Below are positions 27,485 to 38,221 of a stretch of DNA of 64,000 nt, one piece after another. Position numbers and translations under genes: made by a program. The notes under the pieces were generated by a model. It ran no database searches and had not been told where the DNA came from. It was given only the letters and a program-made list of their open reading frames with translations. How positions within the stretch are numbered: the first letter of the stretch is position 1; each line of letters starts with the position of its first letter. Source of the stretch: Emiliania huxleyi CCMP1516 (lineage: Eukaryota > Haptophyta > Isochrysidales > Noelaerhabdaceae); assembly GCF_000372725.1 (NCBI RefSeq), contig NW_005196756.1:901783-965782 (forward strand). Reading direction: 5' to 3'.

Positions 27485-28835
27485 CCGGTAGCGACAGGCT
27501 GGTAAGCCAATCGCGCGTAAACATAATCACGGATTTTACGATGTGTCACCTCCCAAGTACCCCTGCCCAGGGGCGAGGCTGGGGCGAGCCCGGCGAACAC
27601 AGGAAGTACCTCTAGGCCCGCGGTTGTGTGTGTGCGTGCGTGATCTTGGGTTGTTTGTGCCCTGGTTGGTTTGAAGCGCGCAGCGCCATAGGTGGGTGGC
27701 ATTTTCTTCTTGAGCACTTGAGCACTGGATAGGGTCGATTCCGCATGGTACGGGACCCCTCGATCGTCTCGCCCTCCCTCGCTGGTGTGTTCATTGGGGG
27801 GGGGGGGGGGGTCATTTATTCTCAATATCAAGGTAGTCTGTGAATAGTCGTCAGTCGATCTCTGACTCTGTCTGTCCGTTCTCGACTGTCCGTTCTCGAC
27901 TGGAGCCTTCTGCTTGATTGTGTCCGTGCGTGACCTTGATGTTCTTGCTTGTGTGTGATTTTTTTGTGAACCTTAGACTAGGCTGCGATAGGATGTGTAT
28001 TCCTTCTCAATCAAGGCCTGTGAATATACTAGCGCTAGCGGCGCCGTCAGACGTAGGTGTCTGCGATTTTTTCTGTGTGTGAAGCCTCCCTCAATCAACC
28101 TCTCTCTCTCTCATAGACTAAACATAGACCAGCGCGCAGAAGCACACGACGTATTACGTATTTTCTTCTTAACCCTTTTGCTTCATAAGGGTCCTGAGGA
28201 CCAAATCTCGATATATCTCCAGTCGTAGCGGTGGAACTTTAAAACGGCTCGGTAAATATTTAGCCATATATGAGAGGATTACGGCACAGTGTCGTTTGAG
28301 TCGACAGTAACTCTCCCACAGCCCACGTAACTCCGTCTTTTTCAGGCACCCGGAGCCCGCCGCGGCCGCTTCTACGCCGGCGAAGCACCATCAAGCTGCT
28401 GTACGGCCCCGGCATCGCCTCCCCTGGCTTAGCTCTCAGTCAAGATATTGTGCACATGGGTGGCCTCTACAATATACTCACTGACACTGAACCTCCCAGA
28501 GCTCGTCCCGGTCCGTCACGGCCATCCTCGTCCTCCGGCGGGCCCCCGGCCGCGGCGCGGTGCGGCGGCGTCACAAATCCGACCACAGAGCACCGGGACG
28601 CGGTCGGGCGATCTGAGGCCCAGGTAGGCGAATGCATTGCCCATCCAGGGCTATCACCTGGACCTATCAACAGGCGCCTGCGGCGCCGTGCTCAGGAGTT
28701 GGTTTTCACTCGCTCGAAATGTGTACGTAAAAGGGTTAATAACAGTGTGTTAGTGCCAGTCCCGCGCCCAGTGTCGTGCGAGGGACCTTGTAAGATTATC
28801 AATACTCTCTCAACTGTAACAGGGCTGTGATCGTC
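27461..28835. other. Intergenic, with one dispersed repeat
   Basis: A ~75-bp segment (about 27715-27795, including CGATTCCGCATGGTACGGGA) recurs inverted at about 50088-50165. A G homopolymer follows at 27796-27812. Near 28746-28805 is a copy of the GTGCCAGTCCCGCGCCCAGT repeat, ending just before the next gene. No gene was recognised; the CT-rich sequence near 28080-28110 is not long. Confidence 0.5.
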
Positions 28836-29999
28836 ATGGTCGCCGACAATCCCGACGCCCGATTTTCAGCGGCCATGATAGACGCACCGAAACTGTCCCA
28901 CGGCAGCGAGAAATCGGCGCAAGACTCGTCTCGCCGTACCCCAGTTGCAGAGGGCCCCGACGTGGAGCAGGCAACCGTCGTCGGGGTCATAGACTCCACG
29001 TCCAGCGGAGAGGGCGGTGTGGAGAAAGAGTCCAAGAAGAAGTGGCGAGACTGGCCGTCGAGGCGTCTGTCAATAGGAGAGGGGCAAGAGATGCTGCTGT
29101 TCTTTCTATTTGGCATTCCCCTGTATGAGTTCTACCGCTCGCGGGGTGCGCCGACGTTTGAGCTGACACCCTTTTCCCTCAGCTACAATGACCTTTTTGG
29201 CCTCTCGTTCCTCCTACTCTTTCTCCTCACACGGAGGCCGTCGTACTTGGTGTTTGCGATCAACCCCGCGCGCAACGGCCTGCTAAAGGCTCTCCAGGCT
29301 TCAGTCCCGCATCTCAGACTAGAGGAGGTGAACCCAGAGTTTTATCGCAACATCGTGTCCAGTTCTTTTCAACTGCTCAGCGCGTTTGCAATCGCAATGC
29401 TTGCTACGCCACGGCCAATTGCCTTCAAGTTCCTCCTAGGCCGTGAGGCCCAGATAAACTGCGTTCCGAGCAAAGGGGAGGGTCGCTTCGCTTCGGTGTG
29501 CGAGAACAGCGCCAAAAACCGGTTTGGCATTATCGTTGCAGCTTTGTTGGTCAGCGCTGGAGTTGGTTGCACTGTCTATGCGTTGATACGGCACACGGAC
29601 AATTTCACGGACTGGTTGTCAGAAGACCACGGCTTGAAGATCATACTCGCACTGCTACTCGGCGTCTCAGAGGAGGTGACGTGGCGCGAGGCGTGCATGA
29701 ACGACACCAACAACTTGGTGCAGGCCGCCATTTGGGGGTTGAATCATTTCGTCGTCGGCGAGGGCATGGACGACCCGCTCGTGTACGGCATTGCGACTTT
29801 TGGATACGCCTGGGCGCTCGGCGTCTGCCCGTACCGCCTGCCTCGCTACTTCTCGCATGTCGCGATCGAGTATCTGGTGATGGACAACCTCGTCCAGGTG
29901 GCGGAGGTGGTCGAGCGCGGGATTCTGCCGCTGCAAGGGACGGAGCCCCTCGTCCCATCGCTCACGCGCAGCCTCAGCAACTACCATAATTTCAACTAG
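28836..29999 (+). CDS. Multi-pass membrane protein, degenerate CPBP (CAAX-protease-like) family
   Basis: 387 aa, intronless, from the first in-frame ATG at 28836. A polar N-terminal ~75 residues are followed by several membrane helices (LLFFLFGIPLYEFY, LFGLSFLLLFLL, IIVAALLVSAGVGCTVYAL). Near residue 278 LLLGVSEEVTWREA gives the EExxxR motif, and IWGLNHFVVG and YFSHVAIEYLVMDN follow at about the spacing of the CPBP second and third motifs. The canonical F-x3-H and H-x3-N are altered (I-x3-N-H; H-x3-E-Y). Family members are intramembrane metalloproteases or non-catalytic scaffolds. The altered residues mean activity should not be assumed. Confidence 0.55.
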   Translation: MVADNPDARFSAAMIDAPKLSHGSEKSAQDSSRRTPVAEGPDVEQATVVGVIDSTSSGEGGVEKESKKKWRDWPSRRLSIGEGQEMLLFFLFGIPLYEFYRSRGAPTFELTPFSLSYNDLFGLSFLLLFLLTRRPSYLVFAINPARNGLLKALQASVPHLRLEEVNPEFYRNIVSSSFQLLSAFAIAMLATPRPIAFKFLLGREAQINCVPSKGEGRFASVCENSAKNRFGIIVAALLVSAGVGCTVYALIRHTDNFTDWLSEDHGLKIILALLLGVSEEVTWREACMNDTNNLVQAAIWGLNHFVVGEGMDDPLVYGIATFGYAWALGVCPYRLPRYFSHVAIEYLVMDNLVQVAEVVERGILPLQGTEPLVPSLTRSLSNYHNFN

Positions 30000-30847
30000 C
30001 TGCGCGAAGTTCCCTTCGGGGGCTATGACCTCCTTGCACACTGACTGGCGGCCTGCAGCCGTTGCAGAAGCGATAGACTTGTAGACGTCAGGCCTGTCAG
30101 ACTCGAGTCCAAACTTTTTATCTCGGGCGTGTTCTGTGAGACTGTGTATTCTGACGTAGTCTATTCGCATGTGCCTCTTTTCGTTATTCAGAACGACGAG
30201 AGAAAGAAAAGAACCGAAAAACCGCACGGAATATCTCACACCCGCCAAGCAAGGGAGATGGAGGGGAACGGCACAGGCCGCCACGCAAGCCCCCCGCACG
30301 AAAAAAGCTCTCTGACTCAACGAGAAATAAATAAACAAAAACGGACACCTCTACTGTGAGGTGGGTAAAAAGGAACAGGTCACCTCGGTGGTGAATCAGG
30401 TCGCGCCGCCCCTTTTGCCACGACGCACGACGACGAGAGCGCGACAGAGAGAAGCGGCAAGGCGCAAGCGCGAGAGAGACAGCAGACCGCTCCGGACTTC
30501 TCCAGAGACAGCTATCAGCTTTGACCTTCGTGTCTTTTCGTTCCGCGCGCTTTGTAGAGCGTTTAACGATTAAACATATAACGTTTACTGTGAAATGAAT
30601 CCCTATACGCCCCCGTGTCTCGTCTGTGCGCCCCACGCAACATCGGACAGAGGTGAGAGAGGTGCTAGAGGGCGGGCGGCGCGCTGCCTCTCCCTGCCAC
30701 AAGCACGCACCCCCTCGCCCCACAAGTGTCCCCCATATAGATCACCCCGAAGCTCCTCCCTCGCCCACTCCCATATTGACAAAGAGCACCCTCGGCTGTC
30801 GACGCTGCGCACTACCTGCTCTGCACCCTCGGGTGGGCGAGGTAGGT
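30000..30847. other. Intergenic, nothing recognised
   Basis: 3' flanks of two convergent genes. AT-richer than its surroundings between 30120 and 30360. No repeat family member or coding frame identified. Confidence 0.45.
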
Positions 30848-32293
30848 CTAGGTGCGAGCGGTGGGGCGCATGGGCATTGGCATCGAGAGGGCGTCGCTCG
30901 GCCGGTGCTCCGAGTTGATGAGCAGAAAATCCTCCTCGAGCGCCGAAAGGTTCGTCCACGTGCTCTCGTGGTACGCCCGCCCCTCCGTGTCGTCCTTGAG
31001 CTGCAGCCACGCCTGCACCGTCGAGCGGCGGTCCGCCGAGAGGTGCTGCAGCAGCGCAACAAGGCCGTCGCCGTACGTGTCGTCATACGATACGTACTCG
31101 TCGTAGTACTCGTCCGCCTCGTCGATGTCGTCGTCGTCGCCGACCTCGACCATCGACGCGTCGAACACCTCGTCGTCGCTAAAGGCCTCCTCCCCCTCGG
31201 CCAACGCTGCGTCGCTCGCGGCGTGCATCGCCTCGGTAACGAACTCCTGCGTGGCGAGAGGCGAGCGGGGCGGACGGATGAGGGTGCCAGCAGTGCACAT
31301 CCCGCCCCACCCCAAAGAAGAGGCGTGGGGGTCGGTCGGCGGAGGGGAGGCCAGCCGGGAGAGGGGGGGCCGGGCGCAGCTCGGCTTAGCATGACCAACA
31401 GCCTCGATCAGCGCACCCAAGGGCGCTCTGAGGAAGGTAGTGAGAAGATGGGGCGAGTCGTCACCGCTGCGCCCGCCGTGGCTAGTGTGGCCCCGATTGC
31501 CTCTCTCCTCTCGTGCAAGCTCCCCCCCCCCCCTGGCGGGCCTGCTGAGCGAGCGCCTCGTCCAACCGCATCGTGTCCTTTGGCGGCGCCTTCTTGCCAC
31601 TCGCGCGCACGGGCGCCTCCGCCGCCTGCTCGGGCGGGTGGGGTGTGGAGTTGGCAAGGGCCGCGACTCGGACTGGGTCGAGTGGGCTGGGCGAGCACGC
31701 CTTCGAGGAAGAAGGCGCCGCCTTCCCTTCGGAGGCCGCCGCCATCCACTTCTCCTCGGGAGGCAGGTGCCACGCGACCGACATTCGTTCAGATCTGCAC
31801 CGAGGGCAGCGCGGCGGTGGGAGTTGCGGGCCCTCGGCCTCTGCCGCCGCTGCGAGGCGGGTAGGGAGATGCGACGCGAAGAGGAGCGCTGTGTGTGTGT
31901 GTGTGGGTGGGGGGGGGTCGAGGGGGGGGGGGGGAAGCCTTTGAAGCCAGCGCTGTAGCTCCGCCTCCCTTGCGGGCGACAGCTGCGCACGGATGCCGCG
32001 GATCATGTGAGCGGCGACCGCGGCGAAGTAGTCCTCTTTTCTCTTTTTCAGCACGCCCACCCGCATCTTTCGCGCCTCTATCGCGTCCTGCAGCGTGTTG
32101 ACGAACGACTGCGGCGAGGGGAGGCCGGCGGGGCTCACCGACGAGCGCGGGCGGCACGCGGGGACTGCTTGGGGAGACATCGGCGGGTGAGCACCACCTT
32201 GTGTCTCTGCCTGGCGAGGCAAGCAGCGGCGGCCTTGCGAGCGGCCCTCTGGGAAATCGGCTTTCCCTCCTTGGAGGTGGAGCAGTCCGCCAT
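30848..32293 (-). CDS. Unknown acidic nuclear-type protein, about four exons
   Basis: ATG 32293; exon 1 is 32293-32198 (MADCSTSKEGKPISQRAARK...), joined by a GT-AG intron (32109-32197) to exon 2 from 32108 (SFVNTLQDAIEARKMRV ... HMIRGIRAQLSPAREAELQR). A middle exon, roughly 31830-31530, encodes CPRCRSERMSVAWHLPPEEK and an Ala/Pro-rich stretch. The last exon, from about 31260 to 30848, is strongly acidic (FSDDEVFDASMVEVGDDDDI) and then LVALLQHLSADRRSTVQAWL to the end. The two later introns carry poly-C/(GT)n runs and their exact borders could not be fixed. No known domain beyond a lone CxxC. Confidence 0.5.
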
Positions 32294-34804
32294 TTCCTGC
32301 GAGGGAAGACGCGCAAGTGCGGTGCCCATTGCCGTCAAGAAGGGGCGCGGGGGGAGGGCCGGGGGTTTCGGATGGCCTCTCCCGGCCCAGTGGGGGGGGG
32401 GGGTGGTGGAGAGGGTCAGCACATGGGCACCTGTCTAGGGACTGGGACTGCTGCACTCACCTTGCCTCTTGTCGACGTCGCGCCTCAGGGGGCAAGCAAG
32501 CTCAACGCGCATCGTCTTTTTTCCCCGCTGGGTCCTCTCCGATTTCGCGTCCACCCGAAGTGTCGAGTCCGACCCTGGCTGTTCTTCACCTTCCTATATT
32601 ACGGGCACCTGCCTTTTTTTCTCCTCTCGCAAACCCTGCAACACAAACAGCCCTTCCTTCCGCTTCCCGCTTCCGTTCACGGATCACAAGAGAGAGAATC
32701 TCTCTCTCTCTCGGATCACGCGGATTACCAACAACATCAACAAGAAGTCACGACTCTCACAGAGATTTGGGCTCGGCAGCTTGTTAGCCCTCGGCCGAAG
32801 CTGGGGCCGCCGGTCCCAACAACACGACAGCGACACAAACTCAAAACACAACTCGACTTGAACACCTGCTTGAACACTCACAAACTCCAAACTCGAACGA
32901 ACGAACGCACCCGGGTCCCGGCGCGCGGCGGGGCCCACAGCCCGAACATCGAAACTGAACGGACAGCGCCGGCCGTGGAAGGCGCTAAAAACTGCGAAAC
33001 GACCGTTTAGCGTTTTTGTCGCGGAAGGCTCATGCCCTCGCGCGTCGCGGAGCGACGCGGGTCGCGAGACGACAGACGACAACACAAATTTAACAAAAAT
33101 GAAATGTCTACGTCTCGCGCGCGCGTGAACAGGGCTCCAGGCCCCAAATAGCAAATTACGTGTGAGTGTTAGAGTTGTTTGGTATTGCTAAAAATCTCTC
33201 TCAAATTTATGTCCCACCATGCAGAGCGCATCTCTCTCTCTGTTGTGCGAGGCGTGAACCGCGCCATTCGCTCTCACCTGGCAACCCTGTCTGCACGTCT
33301 CGCGCGCGCGTGAACAGGGCTCCAGGCCCCAAATGACGTGTGAGTGTTAGAGTTGTTTGGTATTGCTAAAAATCTCTCTCCCAGACGACAGACGCCTGAG
33401 CGCTGTACGACTGAATGAAGTATGAACGACCGTCGCCGCAATCGCCACCGCCGCCATTTTGACGAGCAGCGCGAGCGCGCTCGTCGGCGGCCAGTTGGCC
33501 TTTATACGTTTTTCTCGCCCAGTACTATCTATATTCTTTTGTTTTGAGCTAGCCTTCGATGTTATGAAAACAAACGCAAGGCGGACACAAGCACATCGCC
33601 GATGATCATCGCTCTCTCGGTCCCACAGACATCCCGCACACCCGCCGCACACCCGCCGCCCCCGCGCGCGCCCCACCCCGGCCGGGAGAGAGGGGAGTGA
33701 CAGTTTGGGATGGCAACAGAACGAGTATGTTGAGTCCTGGCTCAACAACGCAGAGAGAAATGAAAGCCGTCCGGCTCACAAGTCCGGCTCTCACGGTCAC
33801 GCGCCCCGACTGACCGATCTACCGCACTGATCACTTCCGCCCCCTCGCTCCCAACCCATCCACCTCGCCTCGGGCCGCGCCGCGCGATCTCGGGCCGCGC
33901 CGCGCTATCTCGGGCGATCTCGCGCTATCTCGGGGCCGCGCCGCGCCGCACCCCCCCCCCCCCCCACACACCGCCGCCGCGCGAGCGCCGCGCAGCGGCA
34001 CACCTGCTCAAAAAGCGGACTGGTCGGCAGGATATTCTTTTTCCGTATTCTTTCCGTATTCTTGTCCCAAACAGGGTCTATATTCTCGAATATGCCAAGA
34101 ATACAGCTCCAAATCGGGCCTATATTCTCAAATATTCTTTATATTCCCGCTGAAAACCGCTGAAAATCGCTTCGAAAAAGAATATAGAGTCGGAAGAATA
34201 ACGTATAAAGGCCAAGCGGCCAGCCGTCGCGGGCCGGGCCGAGCCCGGCCTCGACCGGCCGCGCCGCCGCAGCAGGCAGGCCGAGAGCGGAGAGGCCCGA
34301 ATGGCGGCCGACCAGCTGATAAGGATCTCTTTCAAACGTAGGCCGCAGTGTTTCTTCTTTTGGACGGCCTTTCACTGTGAATTCCAGAAGTGTCAGTTAG
34401 AGGTTAGTTTTACAACAAAAAAGGAAAAAAACGAAGGCGCTCTCAAAAGAAATTCGACAGCGCGCTCCCCCGGGCGCCTCCACACTGCCTTCCTGGTGTT
34501 TTGCCCCTGCCCATATTATGGACATGCAGCATGGAGCCGTTGCATCTGACCCCCCAACCCGCGTATCCTCGAGCACTCCGCTCCGCACTCGCCGCGATGC
34601 GTCCTCCAGCTCGGAGCGATAAATCACTCGTCGCTCCGGCCTTCGCTCTTGCGCGCGCACACCCACGGCCGGCTTGGTCGAAGTCGCAGCCACGCACTCT
34701 GCACGCGCTGCCGGCGCCTAACGCCTGCTACTTTGCTCTGCTCACCCGCCGCCCATGATGGTGGCCCGCAGGTCTCTCGATCACACAAACCAAGGTATTT
34801 TGCG
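32294..34804. other. Repeat-rich 2.5-kb spacer without a recognised gene
   Basis: Contents in order: a copy of TCCGACCCTGGCTGTTCTTC (32573-32600, also at 57634); two copies of dispersed repeat F (33108-33201, 33253-33383); an imperfect ~55-bp inverted repeat (33487-33540 against 34175-34235) enclosing GATCTCG/CTATCTCGGGC tandem units (33880-33950), a C run and an AT-rich block of TATTCTC/TATTCTT motifs (34030-34150). Only the last ~150 bp are the ICS-UbiA 5' flank. Confidence 0.5.
33108..33383. repeat. Dispersed repeat F, two direct copies
   Basis: Both copies read CGTCTCGCGCGCGCGTGAAC, AGGGCTCCAGGCCCCAAAT, GTGTGAGTGTTAGAGTTG, TTTGGTATTGCTAAAAATCT and end in CT repeats. The second copy extends upstream to 33253. 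An inverted copy lies at 45130-45232. Tail-only copies occur at 6646-6675, 17615 and 57740-57785. Confidence 0.8.
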
Positions 34805-37800
34805 ATGCCGCTCCACCGCCCCGGCGGCTCCGGAGAGCCCTCCTCGTCGCTGTGGGACGCGCGGAAGCTTCTCGAAGCGGCACTCACCGCTCCGGAGAGC
34901 CCGGTGGCGGCCGGTAGCAGCAGCGGGCCATGCTTGCTTCGGATAGAAGTGGAGCTGGCGGACGCGGGCGATCCGATGCACTGGCTCACCCACCAAGCCG
35001 CCTACCCGCGGGTCTATTTCGCCGACGGCGACAAGGACGTCGTCGTCGCGGGCGTGGGCGCTGCTGCGATGGTGCGCAGTGATGGCGCGGTCGACGGCGC
35101 AGTCTGGCAGCAGCTGGGCGCGGTCCTCGGCGACACGGCGCGCGCCCGCTTCTATGGCGGCGCGCGCTTCGACTCGCACGTGCACGCCGCGCTGCGGGGC
35201 GCCGAGTGGGCGCCCTTTGGCGGTTGCGTCTTCCTTCTCCCGCTGTGGGAGCTGCAGCTGAGCGGCGGCGGCGCCTACCTGGCGTGTCACCTCAGCTGGG
35301 GTCGGGGCATGCCGTGCGCCTCGTTCGGACAGGCGGCCGCGGAGGCGCGCGAGGCGATGGAGACGCTCGTGTGGTCCGCGGCGCCTGTCCCCGCGCCGCT
35401 GCAGGCGCTGCCCCTCGTGCTCGGCCGCGAGGCTGCGCTCGGAGCCGAAGAGTGGCGGCGGGCGGTGCAAACCGTGCTCGACGGCGCGCAGCGAGGGGAC
35501 TGGTCCAAGGTGGTGCTCGCGCAGCGCCTCGTGTTGAGCCTGAGCCAGCCTGCCGAGGCTCTCCACCTCCTCCGCTGCCTCCTCGACGCCGGCAAGATGC
35601 AAGTCGCGCCCGGCAGCCGGCAGGACAGCAACCGGCAGTCCGAGCGGCGGCCCTCTCGCGCCGCGCCGCCCGGGCCGGCTGACGCCAGCGCCGCTGCCGC
35701 CGAGCCCACCACCTCCGCGAGCGGCGCGAGCGCGGGCGGCGCGCCGGCCGCGTCCCCGCCCTCGCCCTCGCGCCCGCCTCCCGCCGCACCCCCGCGGCAC
35801 GCGTACCTCTTTCTGCTCCAGCCGAGCGCGGACGCCGCCTTCCTCGGCTGCTCGCCCGAGAAGCTCTTCAAGATCGCCGGCGGCTGCTTCTCGGCCGACG
35901 CGCTCGCGGGGGGACGCGAGCGCGTCCGGGACACGTCCATGACATGTCCGGGACATGACCTTAGGCCGACGCGCTCGCGGGGACGCGGCTGCGCGGCGAG
36001 ACGGACGAAAGCGACGTCGCCCTTGCCCAGGAGCTCCTCTCCTCAGACAAGGACTTGCGGGAGGCGCCGCCGCCCCGCGCGCCCGTCCGCCCCACGCCCC
36101 GGTCTGTCACAGGGACGTGCCGCCCCACGGCATCGATTCTGCGATGCGCTGACCGCCGACACACACCGGCCGCTGCCCTCACAGGTGCACGCTGTGCGCG
36201 ACTTTCTGCTGGGCGCTCTGGCAGGGAGGAGTTGATGCACCGACCCACGGCTCTTGACGGCTCGGTGTGCGAACAGGCGCCCTCGAAGACGACTTCACGA
36301 ACGTCGAGCATTCCCGTCCCTTCGTGCTGCAGGTGCGGCCGCCCCAGAGGGGAGCGAGGAGACGGCCCGGCCTACCCCTCTCCCCTCAGCCCGTCGCCCT
36401 CCGCACTGCAGACGCGCCACGTGCAGCACATCTGCATCGCCTTCACCGCGCGCTTGCCGCCCGCCGCGACCAAATCGTTGCGCGCCGCAGCGACCGCCAT
36501 GCGGCTGCTCCACCCCACGCCCGCCGTCTGCGGCGCGCCGACGCGCGTTGCGCGCGACGCGATTCGCGCGGCGGAGCCGTACGACCGCGGCCTCTACGCT
36601 GGCCCCTTCGGCTACGTCTCTGCGCACGGGTCCGAGTTCTGCGTCGCCATCCGCTCGGCGCTGCTGCTCGGCTCGACCGCGCACCTGTACGGCGGCGCGG
36701 GCGTGGTGCGCGGCTCGATCGCCGCGGCCGAGTGGGACGAGGTGCACTTCAAGATGCGGCCTTTCCTGTCGCTCTTCCCGGCGCCCTCCTCACTGGTGCG
36801 GCGCGCGCTGCTGCGCTACGCCTGGCTGCGCCTCCTCTTCGTGGAGGAGCTGCTCCAGCTTGCCGTCGCCGCGTGGCAAACCGTCTCCTGCTCGTCCAGC
36901 CGCAGCTTGCCCGGTCGCGCCGTGTCGCTGCCGCGTGCGCTCCTCTTTGCAGTCAAGGCGCGCGTGCGGCGCGCCTGCCGGATCCCTTGGCTCGCTCTCG
37001 CCGCCCACCCGCCGCCCCTCCACGCCGCAGGTCTCTCGGCCGTACTTTTGGCTTGTCACGATCTGGCTCTACTTGCTGCCGACCGGGCAGTACTACCACC
37101 TGTGGTCGCAGGCCCGCTTCTGGGCCGGTTTGCTCTACGCCGCCCTCCCGCTCAACCTCCTCTGCTACCTGATGAACGACCTGGCCGACGTGGACGTCGA
37201 CGTCGACAACCCGCGCAAGGGCGGCGTGTTGTACGGCGTCGTCGCGCACGCCGCGGCGCTGCGCACGGCGGTGCCGACGGCGGTGCTCGCCCAGCTGCCC
37301 TTCCTCGCCGCCTTTGCCGTGTGGTGCGGCGCGCTGCAGACGCTGGGGTGGTTCGGCGCGGTCTTCGCAGTCAACTACGTCTATAACTTTGGGCCGCGCG
37401 TCTCGTCGCGCTACGCGCCACTCGACCTATTCTGCCCGTGCGGCTACTTGCTCGTCATCCCGCTCTCTTGCGCGCTCAACGGCTTGCCTAGCCCGTCGGT
37501 GCCCACGTGGGTGCACACCGTCTTCTTCGTCGTCCGCTCGCAGCTCTGGATCCAGACCTTCGACATTGAGAGCGACCGGCGAGCGGGCCGGCGCAACACG
37601 GCGGTCCTGCTAGGTCTGCAGCGCTCCCAGCTGCTCCTGGGCGCCTTGCTGCTCCTCGAACTCGCCTTTGTCTGCACCTCCTTTGCCGATTGGGGCCTCC
37701 AGTCCTTCTCCGCGGTGTCGCTCTGCTTGCTGAGCCTACAGGTCTACCTCGGCCCGCAGACAGCCGCCCCGTCGCCACGCGCCATCGGCACAATCTTCGC

Positions 37801-37924
37801 CGTGCTCGGACTCGGAGGGTACGGTTTGCTGACGCATGTCTGGCTGATGGGATCCTTCATGCCCGAGGATCAGCGCTGCGCGCTCCAGCCCGCTTTCATT
37901 CCGGACCCCTCCTGCCGCAAGTGA
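34805..37924 (+). CDS. Isochorismate synthase fused to a UbiA-type prenyltransferase
   Basis: Predicted 909 aa. Exons: 34805-35893, 35965-36063, 36185-36230, 36277-36332, 36412-36957, 37031-37924; the total is divisible by three. The N-terminal part converts chorismate to isochorismate, the first step of phylloquinone/menaquinone synthesis: DWSKVVLAQRLVLSL, FLGCSPEKLF, GTRLRGETDESDVALAQELL, SDKDLRE, VQHICIAF, LHPTPAVCGAP, DRGLYAGPFGYVSA, LYGGAGVVRGS ... EWDEVHFKM. The C-terminal part is a membrane prenyltransferase: VSRPYFWLVTIWLYLLPTGQ, MNDLADVDVDVDNPRKGG and FDIESDRRAGRRNTAVLLG carry both Asp-rich motifs. The joining intron (36958-37030) has a GC donor and keeps frame. Introns at 35894 and 36064 are also GC-AG. 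Two separate genes remain possible, but no stop or new start lies between them. The usual KDLxEH His is replaced by Val. Confidence 0.85.
35894..35964. repeat. 71-bp intron that starts with a copy of the next exon's start
   Basis: The first 18 bases of the intron (GCCGACGCGCTCGCGGGG) are identical to the first 18 bases of the following exon at 35965. Similarity continues to ~25 bp with a 2-base indel. The intron therefore looks like a partial tandem duplication that gained splice signals. Confidence 0.85.
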
Positions 37925-38221
37925 GTGAGTGGCGTGGCCGCACACTCTGCACTCTGTGGTCTGTGCAATGTGTAGTTTTGTATTTCCCCATTGCTCTCGT
38001 TTTTTATATTGTTCGTTGTGTGTCGCACAACCCAGTACGCGACTCGCGAGCACACGCGGGGAACGCAGCGATAACGCATCGCTTCTCGGTGAAGGGGGTG
38101 AACCGCGCGCCAGCCTCGATCGCCGTGCTCCAGTACTCTTTTTGCTGTCCCTTTTCTCCCAGTAAGTACGTAACGCCGGGGCGTCAGTCGGCCGAAGAGA
38201 GGACGGCCGCTTCGCCCCCCC

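Noticed and set aside
27729..27741. Pol III B-box-like GGGTCGATTCC, possible tRNA-derived SINE
   Set aside because: One near match only, no A-box at proper distance and no clover-leaf; too weak to call.
34781..35956. 391-codon minus-strand frame opposite the isochorismate synthase
   Set aside because: Arg/Gly/Ala-rich shadow of a GC-rich gene; the plus strand carries all ICS motifs.
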